DNA of 64,000 bases, taken from contig JANOWJ010000138.1 of the NCBI GenBank assembly GCA_031417835.1, positions 62,001 through 126,000 on the forward strand, read 5' to 3'. Within the stretch, counting starts at the first letter, position 1, and each line of letters begins with the position of its first letter. Below, one piece after another: positions 18,367 to 28,010 of this stretch. This DNA is from JADJLQ01 sp031417835. GTDB lineage: Bacteria; Bacteroidota; Bacteroidia; Chitinophagales; Saprospiraceae. The notes under the pieces are model-generated. The model saw nothing but the letters and a program-made list of their open reading frames with translations, was not told the DNA's origin and did no database searches. Both the position numbers and the translations under genes were made by a program.

Positions 18367-18588
18367 TTATTCAGTCAATATTAGTGTTTCACTTTTGGCG
18401 TTCGATTCAGGGATTTCCATACCTTCTTCTCTAAGGCCTTCCAAGTGAAATTTTACTCCTTCAATTGTATTTTCTAGGGCCGAGTCATAATCAGCTCCCA
18501 AGCCTATACAACCTGGGAGGTCTGGTACATAGCCACCATAACCACCATCTGATGCCTTTTCAATAATCATTAAATACTTTACCATCAA
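18367..18588 (-). CDS. HicB-like small protein (UPF0150 fold)
   Basis: A 73-residue protein with the HicB N-terminal fold: KYLMIIEKASDGGYGGYVPD, LPGCIGLG, and the FHLEGLREEGMEIPE tail. It has no C-terminal DNA-binding extension and no HicA toxin gene beside it. Inserted between the subunit 3 and GMC genes. It may be a solitary antitoxin-like protein or a remnant of a HicAB module. Confidence 0.8.
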   Translation of the reverse strand: MMVKYLMIIEKASDGGYGGYVPDLPGCIGLGADYDSALENTIEGVKFHLEGLREEGMEIPESNAKSETLILTE

Positions 18589-18615
18589 TTTTGATTTATT
18601 AGTGCCGAATTAAAA

Positions 18616-20352
18616 TCAAATTTCTTTCTTTTTCATGGATTCTATGATGTATTCAGAAGTCCGCATCGACATCGCCAAGATCGTCCAGGTAGGGTTTTTA
18701 TCTCCTTGCTGCACAAACGAGCTTGCGTCTGCTACAAAAAGATTTTTACAATCATGTGCTTGACAATTTTTATTCAAAGGGCCTTTCTTAGGATTATCCA
18801 TCATACGCACGGTGCCCACTTCATGGATGATACGACCTGGTGCTGCCAGTCCCCAATCATTGGCAGCGGAATCAACACCAAAGGTAATCGTAGCACCCAG
18901 GTTGGTAAGGATCTCTTGAAAAGTATCCTGCATATGTTTAGCTTGTTTTACTTCATAATCTGACCACTTGTAGTTGAATCGCAGGACTGGAATCCCAAAT
19001 TTATCTACTGTATTCGGATCGATCTCACAATAGTTTTCGACACTGGCTATGGCTTCACCGCGCCCCGACATGCCTACACCTGCTCCATAAAAATTGCGAT
19101 AATCTTCTTTTAATGTTGCACCGTAGCCTCCGGCTTCTTTTTGTTTTCCATGTACAGGGAATTTACCATTGAGCCCTTCGATACCCCAACCAAATCCGTA
19201 ACCCGGCATAGTCAGACCACCCCAATATTCGATGTGATAGCCTCTAGGAAAATCTAGTTTCTTGTTATTGCCCCACCATGGCGAATAGATATGAGCTCCG
19301 CCTACACCATCTTCATTGTGTCGATGATGATCTAAAAGTTTGGGGAATACTCCTCCCATGTCTTTGCCAGTCGAATCGTGAAGATATTTACCGACCAGAC
19401 CACTCGAATTGGCTAACCCATTGGAGTGCATCGATGATTTTGAATTGAGCAATAATCTAGCAGACTCACATGCACTTGCAGCCAATACGACAGACCGGGC
19501 TTTGATATGATACTCCTGCAAAGTATTGCGATCCACATACGAGATCCCAGTAGCTAAGCCTTTTTCATTCGTCGTGACTTCACGAGCCATAGCATTGCAG
19601 ATCAGTTCTACATTTTTATTTTTTAAAGCCGGAATTACCAGGCATGATGAAGATGAAAAATCAGCATAATATTGACAAGCTCTTCCACATTGACCGCAAT
19701 ACACGCATACCCCACGGTCATCGTTGATTTTTTTGGTCAACATTGATAATCTTGATGGTATCACATTCACGCCGGATTTAATAGCTGCATTTTTTAGATA
19801 CATTTCATGAAGTCTTGGCTTGGGCGGCGGTAGAAAAAATCCATCCGGATCATTCGCCAGTCCTTCGTTGGTACCAAATACACCTAACATCTGATCTACT
19901 CTATCGTAATACGGCTTTACCTCATCATAGGTGATCGGCCAATCATCTCCTAAGCCATCATGACTGCGGTGTTTAAAATCATTTGGCCCAAAACGCAAGG
20001 AAATGCGACCCCAATGATTGGTGCGCCCTCCCATCATACGAGCTCGCCACCATCCAAATTGGGAGCCATTTTTTTGAGTATAAGGTTCATCTTCCAATTC
20101 CCAGCCGCCATAACAGGCATCCATATCGCCAAAGGGTCTGAATTTGGTACTTGCACCTCGGCGAGGAGACTCCCAATTCCACTTAAATTGAGTGATGTCT
20201 TTTTTGGGATCATACATCGGACCAGCCTCGAGCAGGCAGACCTTGAGCCCGGCTTGCCCTAGCATATAAGTGGCCATGCCACCCCCGGCACCTGATCCTA
20301 CGATGACTACATCATATTCAATTGGACTTTCTTTGATTTGAAGTGCTTGCAT
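18616..20352 (-). CDS. GMC-family flavoprotein oxidoreductase with cysteine cluster
   Basis: A 578-residue FAD enzyme that would oxidise an alcohol or sugar. The dinucleotide fold VVIVGSGAGGGMATYMLG starts at residue 16 and the GMC signature GGRTNHWGR lies near 112. Four cysteines at 216, 219, 222 and 226 (CVYCGQCGRAC) resemble the cluster in the catalytic subunit of bacterial FAD glucose/gluconate dehydrogenases, where an iron-sulfur centre has been described. The C-terminal part has the active-site region GRIIHEVGTVRM and NPTWTILAMSMRTSEYI. It is a tandem paralog of the next upstream gene and probably pairs with the subunit 3-like protein for export. Confidence 0.9.
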   Translation of the reverse strand: MQALQIKESPIEYDVVIVGSGAGGGMATYMLGQAGLKVCLLEAGPMYDPKKDITQFKWNWESPRRGASTKFRPFGDMDACYGGWELEDEPYTQKNGSQFGWWRARMMGGRTNHWGRISLRFGPNDFKHRSHDGLGDDWPITYDEVKPYYDRVDQMLGVFGTNEGLANDPDGFFLPPPKPRLHEMYLKNAAIKSGVNVIPSRLSMLTKKINDDRGVCVYCGQCGRACQYYADFSSSSCLVIPALKNKNVELICNAMAREVTTNEKGLATGISYVDRNTLQEYHIKARSVVLAASACESARLLLNSKSSMHSNGLANSSGLVGKYLHDSTGKDMGGVFPKLLDHHRHNEDGVGGAHIYSPWWGNNKKLDFPRGYHIEYWGGLTMPGYGFGWGIEGLNGKFPVHGKQKEAGGYGATLKEDYRNFYGAGVGMSGRGEAIASVENYCEIDPNTVDKFGIPVLRFNYKWSDYEVKQAKHMQDTFQEILTNLGATITFGVDSAANDWGLAAPGRIIHEVGTVRMMDNPKKGPLNKNCQAHDCKNLFVADASSFVQQGDKNPTWTILAMSMRTSEYIIESMKKKEI

Positions 20353-20422
20353 TTTTAAAAAGTATTGAAAAGTCTAAGATATATCGAGTATCGCATATTG
20401 TTTATTCTGGTAGGTTAATTGG

Positions 20423-22165
20423 CTAAATTTCTTTCTTTTTCATTTGTTCGATCAGGTATTCAGAAGTACGCATAGATAAGGCCAGGATCGTCCAGGTAGG
20501 GTTTTTATCAGCTTGAGAGACAAATGGACCACCATCCACCACGAATAAGTTTTTACAATCATGCGCTTGGGCATTGCTATTTAATGGCCCTTTTTTGGGG
20601 TCATCCATCATGCGTACTGTGCCTACCTCGTGTATGATGCGTCCAGGGGCAGCTAAACCCCAATTGTTGGCAGCATTATCTATGCCGCTGGTGATCGTGG
20701 CACCCATGGTAGTGAGGATCTCTTGAAAAGTCTCCTGCATGTGTTTAGCTTGTTTGACTTCGTAGTCAGACCATTTATAATGAAATCGCAATACAGGTAT
20801 ACCAAATCGATCGACCACATTAGGATCGATCTCGCAATAATTATCTTCTCTCGCTATGGCTTCACCACGACCAGACATCCCTATCGAGGCGCCGTAAAAA
20901 TTGCGATAGTCTTGCTTTAGTTTTGCCCCATAACCACCTGCATCTGCTAATTTGCCATTGACGGGTATTTTACCATTGTTGTTTTCAATATTGGATCCAA
21001 AACCGTAGCCGGGCATACCCATACCACCACCATACTCGATGTGATAGCCTCTGGGGAAATCCAATTTTTTATTATCCAACCACCACGGAGAATAGATATG
21101 TGCTCCGCCTACTCCATCTTCATTGTATCGCTTGCGATCCAGGAGCGATGGCAAGATGCCGCGCATATTCTTTCCGGTAGAATCATGCAAGTACTTGCCG
21201 ACTAGATTACTTGAATTGGCTAATCCATTGCTGTGTCTAGTTGATTTTGAATTTAATAACAGGCGGGCAGATTCACACGCACTGGCTGCCAGGATGACAC
21301 TGCGAGCTTGTATATGATGTTCCTGTAAGGTATTGCGATCAACATATGAAATACCGGAGGCTAAGCCATCGGCATGGGTAGTCACTTCTCGGGCCATCGC
21401 ATTGCAAATCAACTCTACATTTTTATTTTTTAATGCCGGTATGACAAGACAAGATGAAGACGAAAAATCTGCATAATATTGACAACCTCGGTTGCATTGA
21501 CCACAATAGATACATACTCCACGCTCGTCATTGATTTTTTTGGTCAACATGGACAGTCGGGATGGAATGACATTGACGCCTGTCTTAAGCGCAGCATTTT
21601 TTATATGTAATTCGTGCAGGCGAGGCTTGGGCGGTGGCAAAAAGAACCCATCCGGGTCATTGGGCAAGCCCTCATTAGTACCGAATACCCCTATCAATTG
21701 GTCTACCCGGTCATAATATGGCTGGATCTCAGCATAAGATATCGGCCAATCCTCACCCAACCCATCATGACTTCTGTGTTTAAAATCTCGTGGGCCAAAT
21801 CGTAGAGAAATCCTACCCCAATGATTGGTCCTGCCGCCTAACATTCTACCCCGAAACCAATCAAATTTCGAACCCGGCTGCTGCACTTGAGTATACGGCT
21901 CACCCTCTAGCTCCCAACCTCCATAACAAGCATCCATATCGCCATTGTTCCGCTGCGGAGTACTGGCTCCTCGGCGAGGGGATTCCCAATTCCATTTGAA
22001 CTGAGTAACATCTTTTCTGGGGTCATACATGGGGCCGGCTTCTAATAAGCACACTTTGAGTCCGGCATTTCCTAAGATATACGTAGCCATCCCGCCTCCA
22101 GCCCCTGAGCCTACGATGACCACATCATAGACGGTGGCATTTTCTTTGATTTGAAGACTTTGCAT
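20423..22165 (-). CDS. GMC-family flavoprotein oxidoreductase, tandem paralog
   Basis: A 580-residue close paralog of the downstream GMC protein: same FAD fold (VVIVGSGAGGGMATYILG), GGRTNHWGR, cysteine cluster CIYCGQCNRGC near residue 218 and C-terminal GRIIHEVGTVRMMDDPKKG. Differences concentrate in the middle (near 340-400) and in a small insert near residue 93. It is the first gene of the minus-strand run. The two may form a heteromer or act on different substrates; sequence alone does not decide. Confidence 0.9.
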   Translation of the reverse strand: MQSLQIKENATVYDVVIVGSGAGGGMATYILGNAGLKVCLLEAGPMYDPRKDVTQFKWNWESPRRGASTPQRNNGDMDACYGGWELEGEPYTQVQQPGSKFDWFRGRMLGGRTNHWGRISLRFGPRDFKHRSHDGLGEDWPISYAEIQPYYDRVDQLIGVFGTNEGLPNDPDGFFLPPPKPRLHELHIKNAALKTGVNVIPSRLSMLTKKINDERGVCIYCGQCNRGCQYYADFSSSSCLVIPALKNKNVELICNAMAREVTTHADGLASGISYVDRNTLQEHHIQARSVILAASACESARLLLNSKSTRHSNGLANSSNLVGKYLHDSTGKNMRGILPSLLDRKRYNEDGVGGAHIYSPWWLDNKKLDFPRGYHIEYGGGMGMPGYGFGSNIENNNGKIPVNGKLADAGGYGAKLKQDYRNFYGASIGMSGRGEAIAREDNYCEIDPNVVDRFGIPVLRFHYKWSDYEVKQAKHMQETFQEILTTMGATITSGIDNAANNWGLAAPGRIIHEVGTVRMMDDPKKGPLNSNAQAHDCKNLFVVDGGPFVSQADKNPTWTILALSMRTSEYLIEQMKKKEI

Positions 22166-22281
22166 TGACTGTTTTGATTTTTAAGAATACAATATAGGTT
22201 GGATTTTTGAATAATGGAGGCTACTTCTGGATGATCCAAGGTCACTCCACTGGATGTAACCGAGGCCGATCAAACAATTAT

Positions 22282-22372
22282 TGTAAAAAATGGAATACAA
22301 TTCCAGAAAACACAAATTATGTAAAAAATGGAATTAAACTCCAGAAATGTATATTTTTGTAAAAAATGGAAT
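22282..22372 (+). repeat. 38-bp tandem repeat (2.4 copies) before a DUF4143 ATPase gene
   Basis: The 15-mer TGTAAAAAATGGAAT occurs at 22282, 22320 and 22358, spaced exactly 38 bases. The first two units also share TCCAGAAA, giving partly symmetric cores (GGAAT aca ATTCC; GGAATTaaACTCC). The last copy ends 4 bases before the ATG at 22377. It may be an autoregulatory operator array or part of a mobile cassette; function is not known. Confidence 0.85.
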
Positions 22373-22376
22373 CCTT

Positions 22377-23531
22377 ATGATTGAGCGGAGTATTCTGCCG
22401 ACGGCAAAACTGGCGTTAAGCCAATTTCGGGCATTGTGCCTGACAGGACCCAGGCAAAGTGGTAAAACTACGCTAAGCAAAGTCTTGTTTAAAAACAAGC
22501 CGTATTATAATTTTGAAAATCCTTCTTTGCAATATGAAGCAGAACAAACTCCCGGCATTTTTTTAGAAAAAATAAAGAAGGGTGCTGTATTAGATGAGGT
22601 ACAGCGCGTGCCGGATATCTTCAGGTACTTACACGAAATGCTCGATAACAATACCACTAGGGGTCAATTTATTCTCACTGGTTCGAATAATTTTTTACTA
22701 CAGGAAAAAGTCTCTCAGTCTCTTGCAGGCAGGGCAGGATATTTGACCTTACTACCACTAAGCTATAACGAACTTCAGGAATCAAACCTAGCCAATGAAC
22801 ATTTGAATCAACTTATGTTTTCCGGTGGTTATCCGGAGATCTGGGATCAACAACTGACGCCTACGATGTGGATGGACAGTTATATCAGTACTTATATTCA
22901 ACGCGATGTCCGGCTATTGCGAAATATCACAGATCTGGGAGCATTCAAACGATTTATAGCCTTGTGTGCTCATTCTGCAAGTCAGGTAGTCAATAGAGAT
23001 GAATTATCAAGGAATACTAGAGTGGATACTAAAACGATTCAAGCCTGGCTTGGCCTGATGGATAATAGTTACATAGCATATATGATTCAACCTTGGTATG
23101 CTAACCCTAATAAAAGGATCATTAAAAGCCCCAAATTGTATTTCTACGATACCGGAGTATTGTGTTATCTATTAGGCATTACCTCTGTCAACGCCTTAAA
23201 GAAAAGCCCACATTATGGGGCTATTTTTGAAAATTGGATTATGACTGAAATCAAGAAAAACATCTTCAATAATGGCTATGCGGATAATATGTTTTTTTAT
23301 CGAGATTCCAGCCAAAATGAGGTGGACCTTATCCTGGAGCGGGAAGGCCAGGTATTAGCTATAGAGATTAAATCAGCGGCTACGGTTCATGGAGACCACC
23401 TGAGGGGATTAAATTATATCCACAAATTCCGGCCAAATGCACAAAAATTTCTGATCAATACAGGTAGCCAAAATCATGTTATTCAGGAGACGATAAATGT
23501 ACTTTCTTGGAAGGAAGTAGCCAATATTTAA
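22377..23531 (+). CDS. AAA+ ATPase with C-terminal DUF4143 (nuclease-like) domain
   Basis: A 384-residue cytoplasmic protein. The ATPase part has Walker A LTGPRQSGKTTL near residues 22-33 and Walker B AVLDEVQRVPD; sensor region FILTGSNNFLL. The C-terminal DUF4143 domain ends in a PD-(D/E)XK-like core, EVDLILEREGQVLAIEIKS. This ATPase family is widespread and patchily distributed in bacteria and archaea; its role is not established. The start at 22377 (MIERSILP) is preferred because an ATG ten codons upstream lies inside the 38-bp repeat. It is isolated in orientation from its neighbours. Confidence 0.88.
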   Translation: MIERSILPTAKLALSQFRALCLTGPRQSGKTTLSKVLFKNKPYYNFENPSLQYEAEQTPGIFLEKIKKGAVLDEVQRVPDIFRYLHEMLDNNTTRGQFILTGSNNFLLQEKVSQSLAGRAGYLTLLPLSYNELQESNLANEHLNQLMFSGGYPEIWDQQLTPTMWMDSYISTYIQRDVRLLRNITDLGAFKRFIALCAHSASQVVNRDELSRNTRVDTKTIQAWLGLMDNSYIAYMIQPWYANPNKRIIKSPKLYFYDTGVLCYLLGITSVNALKKSPHYGAIFENWIMTEIKKNIFNNGYADNMFFYRDSSQNEVDLILEREGQVLAIEIKSAATVHGDHLRGLNYIHKFRPNAQKFLINTGSQNHVIQETINVLSWKEVANI

Positions 23532-23544
23532 AGGGCATGAAAAA

Positions 23545-25203
23545 TTACCGGACGATGATCTTACCTTTTTTGAAAACAGTCCTAGCGCCTAGAAACAATT
23601 TGTACATGTAAACCCCCGCTGGTAGCCGCATCGTTGTGGATTTTAGTTGATTGGCTCCATTAAAATGATCTTCATCATTTTTGGTCAGTACCAGATGTCC
23701 AAGCATATTGTAAACTTCAAGGCTCATCCGGTCATAATCATGAACGTAATAACTCAGCGTGATCTCTTTGTCTTCTGTGGTGGGGTTGGGATAGACTATA
23801 GTCTCAAAAAAACGATCGGGATAATACTTAGGCAACGTATTTTGATAAAAAATACCATCGAGGTACTTCATCCTGCGCAAGACCCATTCTTTGACATACA
23901 GTACTTCCTGAGCATATGAGCCGCCGATATATGCATTGGGCCATACATAGGTATTGAGGATAGGCCAGCGTTGAAAATTGCGCGGAGCAGCATCTTTCAG
24001 CAGCAGATTGAACGAGTCAATTAGGAAAACAACTTTTTGATCTGATAATACATTTTTTCTTAAGGAGGACCACCTTTTGTACAATGAAGAAGCGAAAGTA
24101 GAATCCTGAAATACCTTAGGCCAATAAAATGGGACGGTAAATCCATCATTAGGACATCGGTTGTTAAATTCAAATGCCAAGACCTCAGAGGAGGCGCCCT
24201 GACAATAATCCGCATTTCCAAATCCTAAGTTAAAATCCCAAATCGGACCAAACTTAAATTTAGTACTCTTTTTATCAGCTTCTTTGTAAAGATAGGCACT
24301 GAGTCTGTACCCATCTACATTATTGCTTACTTCATTGAGGATCATAAAATCAATCATCGATTGCTCATCAGCATATTTTCGAAATCCTTCTTTGGAATCG
24401 CCCCCTTTGGATGTATTAAATGAGGATTCAAAATTATGAATCAGAGTACGGATATAGTTTTTTTGGGCTGTATTGATCACATTTGCTTCAGGCTCTTCGT
24501 ATTGATAGTAGGTCCTTCTGGGTACACCACTGCCTGAAAAATATTCTGAATTAAATCCACCTTGAGGCGTACTACCAGTAGTCTTGTCAATTTTTAAAAT
24601 ATACCCTCCCGTCAAAGCCTCACCTCCAGTAATACCCGGAATGAGCTCAGGGATATTGACTCGATCTTTGTCGCGTTTTATTTTTTCCATCAGGATGTAC
24701 ACGCCTTGATATTGGCCATTGATGATTAACTCACAAAATCTTGTCCTGGAAGTATACGGCATAATCTCGCTGGCTATACGATGGATCAGCGCATCACGCA
24801 TCAGCGACTTATCACTATAGGGAGCAAGCAATACCCAATCATTTTCTTTGGGCATACCTAATATACTGACATTTAAATTTGTTTCGCCATCAGCCAGTCT
24901 TGTTTCTATACCTAGTGGTTTTTTGGGAGAAAGATCCTGTGAAGAAGATCCTCTTAATTCCACTCCGATCTTACCAACATAATGCCTGGTAGAATCGTTA
25001 AGATTGTTAATTTTCTCTGGACCATTATAGATAATTTCAAAGTCGGCTACGATCTTGGGCTCGTTCAAAATGGCCAATCCATTGGTGCGGATGATGACGA
25101 TAGGCAAATTGGAGGACTGAAACTGTTGACCCGATACGACGCCAGTCAGGACAGAGCAGAAGAGCAGAGTGTATAGCGTGCGCAAATTTCGATGGATGGT
25201 CAC
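23545..25203 (-). CDS. CotH kinase-family protein with T9SS sorting domain
   Basis: A 552-residue secreted protein. A signal peptide ends near residue 25 (GVVSGQ). The CotH kinase region has VELRGSSSQDLSPKKPLG, YSDKSLMRDALIHRIA, QGVYILMEKIKRD and the metal-binding GPIWDFNLGFGN. Residues from about 465 form a type A T9SS tail (VYPNPTTEDKEITLSYYV ... GVYMYKL), which directs secretion across the outer membrane. It is a same-length paralog of the gene 6 bases upstream. The family includes spore-coat protein kinases and many secreted proteins of unknown target; function here is unknown. Confidence 0.9.
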   Translation of the reverse strand: MTIHRNLRTLYTLLFCSVLTGVVSGQQFQSSNLPIVIIRTNGLAILNEPKIVADFEIIYNGPEKINNLNDSTRHYVGKIGVELRGSSSQDLSPKKPLGIETRLADGETNLNVSILGMPKENDWVLLAPYSDKSLMRDALIHRIASEIMPYTSRTRFCELIINGQYQGVYILMEKIKRDKDRVNIPELIPGITGGEALTGGYILKIDKTTGSTPQGGFNSEYFSGSGVPRRTYYQYEEPEANVINTAQKNYIRTLIHNFESSFNTSKGGDSKEGFRKYADEQSMIDFMILNEVSNNVDGYRLSAYLYKEADKKSTKFKFGPIWDFNLGFGNADYCQGASSEVLAFEFNNRCPNDGFTVPFYWPKVFQDSTFASSLYKRWSSLRKNVLSDQKVVFLIDSFNLLLKDAAPRNFQRWPILNTYVWPNAYIGGSYAQEVLYVKEWVLRRMKYLDGIFYQNTLPKYYPDRFFETIVYPNPTTEDKEITLSYYVHDYDRMSLEVYNMLGHLVLTKNDEDHFNGANQLKSTTMRLPAGVYMYKLFLGARTVFKKGKIIVR

Positions 25204-25209
25204 CAGAGA

Positions 25210-26868
25210 TCACAATTTATGAAAAGAACGAATGAAGATAGAATTTTGTCGATCAAAAAGCTGAATATAATAAAGACCTTGAGTTAATGGATGAACTGGA
25301 ATGGGCTGTAGATCATATACCTCTTGTTCCATCAGTTGTACTCCCATTTGATTAAAGATTCTGACCCTGGCTTTCTTTGAATAAGTGGCAGGGAGATCAA
25401 TTTGTATGTGATCCATCACCGGATTTGGATATAGGTTAATCTCTACCTCTTTTGTCGTACGTATGGCCACTGTCGGATTGTAGCCAAAGTAGCCATCCAA
25501 AAATTTGATTCGATTCCTGACCCAGTTTTTTAAATAATTGATTTCAGCTTCATACGTGCCACCGACGAAAAGATTTGGCCACACATACAGATCGAGTATT
25601 TTCCACCGATTAAAATTTCTGGACTGTGCTTCTTGTATCGTGCGGGACAATGAATCGATCGTATTCATCATATTTGATTCAAGGAAGGTGTTTTTTCTCA
25701 ATTGAGCCCAACGAGCCTTGGTACTATTAAAAAAACTGGGATCTGACATGACTTTAGGCCAATAAAAGGGGACCAACCAATAATCATTGATGAAACGATT
25801 ATTGAATTCAAATGCAAGACCTGTAGGTTCGCCGCCTTGACAATAATTGGCATTGCCAAATCCTAGGTTAAAATCCCAAACCGGGCCAAATTTGATTTTA
25901 GGACTGTTGCTGTCTATATCTTTATGCAGATACGTGCTTAATCGATACCCGTCTACATTATTGGATATTTCGTTAAGCAATAAAAAATCGATCATTGATT
26001 TTTCGTCGGCATATTTTCTATAGCCATTAGTAGGATGTGTGAAATCTGTGGAAAGAAAACTGGCTTCAAAATTTTGTACTAGCGTAGCTATATATTTTTT
26101 CTGATCTGAATTGAGCACATTAGCTTCGGGATGCTCATATTGATAATAGGTATAATTTGGTGTTGGACCGGGCCTGTTTGAATAGATGGAAGTGTATCCT
26201 CCCTGAGGCGTACTACCAGTAGTTTTATCTATTTTAAGGATATAGCCACCCGTCAGTGAGTCCCCTTTGATGACCGTGGTTGAAATGGATTTGAGATCTA
26301 CCCTGTTTTTATCTCTTTTGATTTTCTCCATCAATACATATACGCCTTGGTACTCTTGGTTGATGATAACCTCACAAAATCGGGTTCGGCTCGAATAAGG
26401 CATGATTTGACGCGCAAGATTATGGATAAGCACATCTCTCATCAGCGATTTATCGCTATAAGGCGCTATGCGTACCCAATCGTTTTCTTCCGGTAGTCCC
26501 AATAAACTTACATTCAGATTAGTGCCATCTGCATTTCTCGTTTCGAACCCTAAAGGTTTTTTAGGAGATAGATCCAATGAAGAAGATCCCCTAAGCTCCA
26601 CACCGATCTTCCCTTTAAAATGTGTAGCATTATCGCTCACATTATTTCTTTTTCCCGGACCATTATAGATCACCTCGAGGTCGGCTGTGATTTTTGGCTC
26701 AGTAAGTATCACCTTGCCATTTGTATTGATTATAAAGATGGGCAGATCACTTGAAGTTAGCAGAACTATTTGACCAACTCCAATCCAGGAAGAAATACAG
26801 TATAAAACGGTCAGGAAGCAACGAATAAAAGAATCAGTAGAATGGATAGGGTTTAAAATTTTACCCAT
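25210..26868 (-). CDS. CotH kinase-family protein with T9SS sorting domain, tandem paralog
   Basis: Also 552 residues, with the same order of parts: signal peptide, CotH kinase region (VELRGSSSLDLSPKKPLG, YSDKSLMRDVLIHNLA, GPVWDFNLGFGN) and a T9SS-type tail (INLYPNPVMDHIQIDLPA ... GLYYIQLFDR). The start codon lies inside the last 16 bases of the upstream Gfo/Idh/MocA gene, indicating translational coupling in one operon. The pair arose by tandem duplication; middle regions and tails have diverged more than the kinase core. Confidence 0.9.
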   Translation of the reverse strand: MGKILNPIHSTDSFIRCFLTVLYCISSWIGVGQIVLLTSSDLPIFIINTNGKVILTEPKITADLEVIYNGPGKRNNVSDNATHFKGKIGVELRGSSSLDLSPKKPLGFETRNADGTNLNVSLLGLPEENDWVRIAPYSDKSLMRDVLIHNLARQIMPYSSRTRFCEVIINQEYQGVYVLMEKIKRDKNRVDLKSISTTVIKGDSLTGGYILKIDKTTGSTPQGGYTSIYSNRPGPTPNYTYYQYEHPEANVLNSDQKKYIATLVQNFEASFLSTDFTHPTNGYRKYADEKSMIDFLLLNEISNNVDGYRLSTYLHKDIDSNSPKIKFGPVWDFNLGFGNANYCQGGEPTGLAFEFNNRFINDYWLVPFYWPKVMSDPSFFNSTKARWAQLRKNTFLESNMMNTIDSLSRTIQEAQSRNFNRWKILDLYVWPNLFVGGTYEAEINYLKNWVRNRIKFLDGYFGYNPTVAIRTTKEVEINLYPNPVMDHIQIDLPATYSKKARVRIFNQMGVQLMEQEVYDLQPIPVHPLTQGLYYIQLFDRQNSIFIRSFHKL

Positions 26869-28010
26869 TTTGTTTGAGATTTTCCGCTTTCGATCACACT
26901 TTGAACAAACTGCATACCCCGTACGCCATCGGCTACAGTCGGAAAATCATATAGTGGATCTTGAGGTTTGCCTTCTTTTTTAGCGATCACTGCGAACGCA
27001 AAATTGCGGTAGATATTGGCAAAAGCCTCTAAGTAGCCTTCAGGATGACCGGCAGGTACGCGTCGATGCGCCTCAGCTTCCGGATAGAGATCACCGACTC
27101 CCGTACGATATATCTCAGTATGTTTTTCATGCCACCGCACGATAAGCGTATTGGGATCATGTTGAGACCATTCTAAACCGCCATATTCTCCATAGATTCT
27201 GATTTTAAGATTATTTTCTTCTCCGGCAGATACTTGACTCGCAAACAAAATGCCTCGAGCCCCATTACTCATACGAAGGAGTACATTACCGTCATCGTCT
27301 AGTAACCTGCCTGGCACCAAGATGCTGATATCAGCACACAACTCTGCTATTTTTAACCCGGTGATGTACTCAGCCAGATTTTCGGCATGCGTGCCGATAT
27401 CGCCCATCGCTCCAGCTATCCCGGATCGAGTAGGATCCGTACGCCAGGTAGCTTGTTTAAAATTGGGATGGGTGGACCCTTCTATTTTTTCTGATAACCA
27501 GCCTTGAGGATATTCTACTACGAGCTTGCGGATGGTGCCTATTTTGCCGTCTGCAATCATGCGCTTAGCTTGTTTGACCATGGGATATCCGGTATAATTA
27601 TGCGTCAACGCAAATACCCGGCCAGTCGCTTTTATGGTTTTCTCAAGATCTAAGGCTTCGGCCATAGTGAAACTCAGTGGTTTATCGCATATGACATCAA
27701 ATCCATTTTCCAAAGCAAGCTTGGCTGGCTCATAATGCATGTGATTAGGCGTCACGATAGCTACAAAATCCATACGATTATCATCTGTCAGGCCTTTCTC
27801 AGTCAAGATCATTTCTTCAAAAGAGCCATAACATCGCTCTGGAGGCAATAAGAGATCACCACCCGATGCTTTAGATTTTTCAGGATCACTGGAGAAAGCA
27901 CCACAGACCAACTCAATCAGACCATCCATATTAGCTGCTATGCGATGCACACCACCGATAAAGGCGCCTCGTCCACCACCGACCATACCCATTCTAAGTT
28001 TTCTATTCAT
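26853..28010 (-). CDS. Gfo/Idh/MocA-family oxidoreductase
   Basis: A 385-residue cytoplasmic NAD(P)-dependent enzyme without a signal peptide. The Rossmann motif GMVGGGRGAFIGGVHR is at residues 8-23, FVAIVTPNHMHYEPA follows, and the catalytic lysine motif is CDKPLSF; a second-domain signature is GDIGTHAENLAEYITG. Such enzymes oxidise or reduce sugars, inositols or their derivatives. It heads an operon with the two CotH genes. Substrate unknown. Confidence 0.9.
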   Translation of the reverse strand: MNRKLRMGMVGGGRGAFIGGVHRIAANMDGLIELVCGAFSSDPEKSKASGGDLLLPPERCYGSFEEMILTEKGLTDDNRMDFVAIVTPNHMHYEPAKLALENGFDVICDKPLSFTMAEALDLEKTIKATGRVFALTHNYTGYPMVKQAKRMIADGKIGTIRKLVVEYPQGWLSEKIEGSTHPNFKQATWRTDPTRSGIAGAMGDIGTHAENLAEYITGLKIAELCADISILVPGRLLDDDGNVLLRMSNGARGILFASQVSAGEENNLKIRIYGEYGGLEWSQHDPNTLIVRWHEKHTEIYRTGVGDLYPEAEAHRRVPAGHPEGYLEAFANIYRNFAFAVIAKKEGKPQDPLYDFPTVADGVRGMQFVQSVIESGKSQTKWVKF

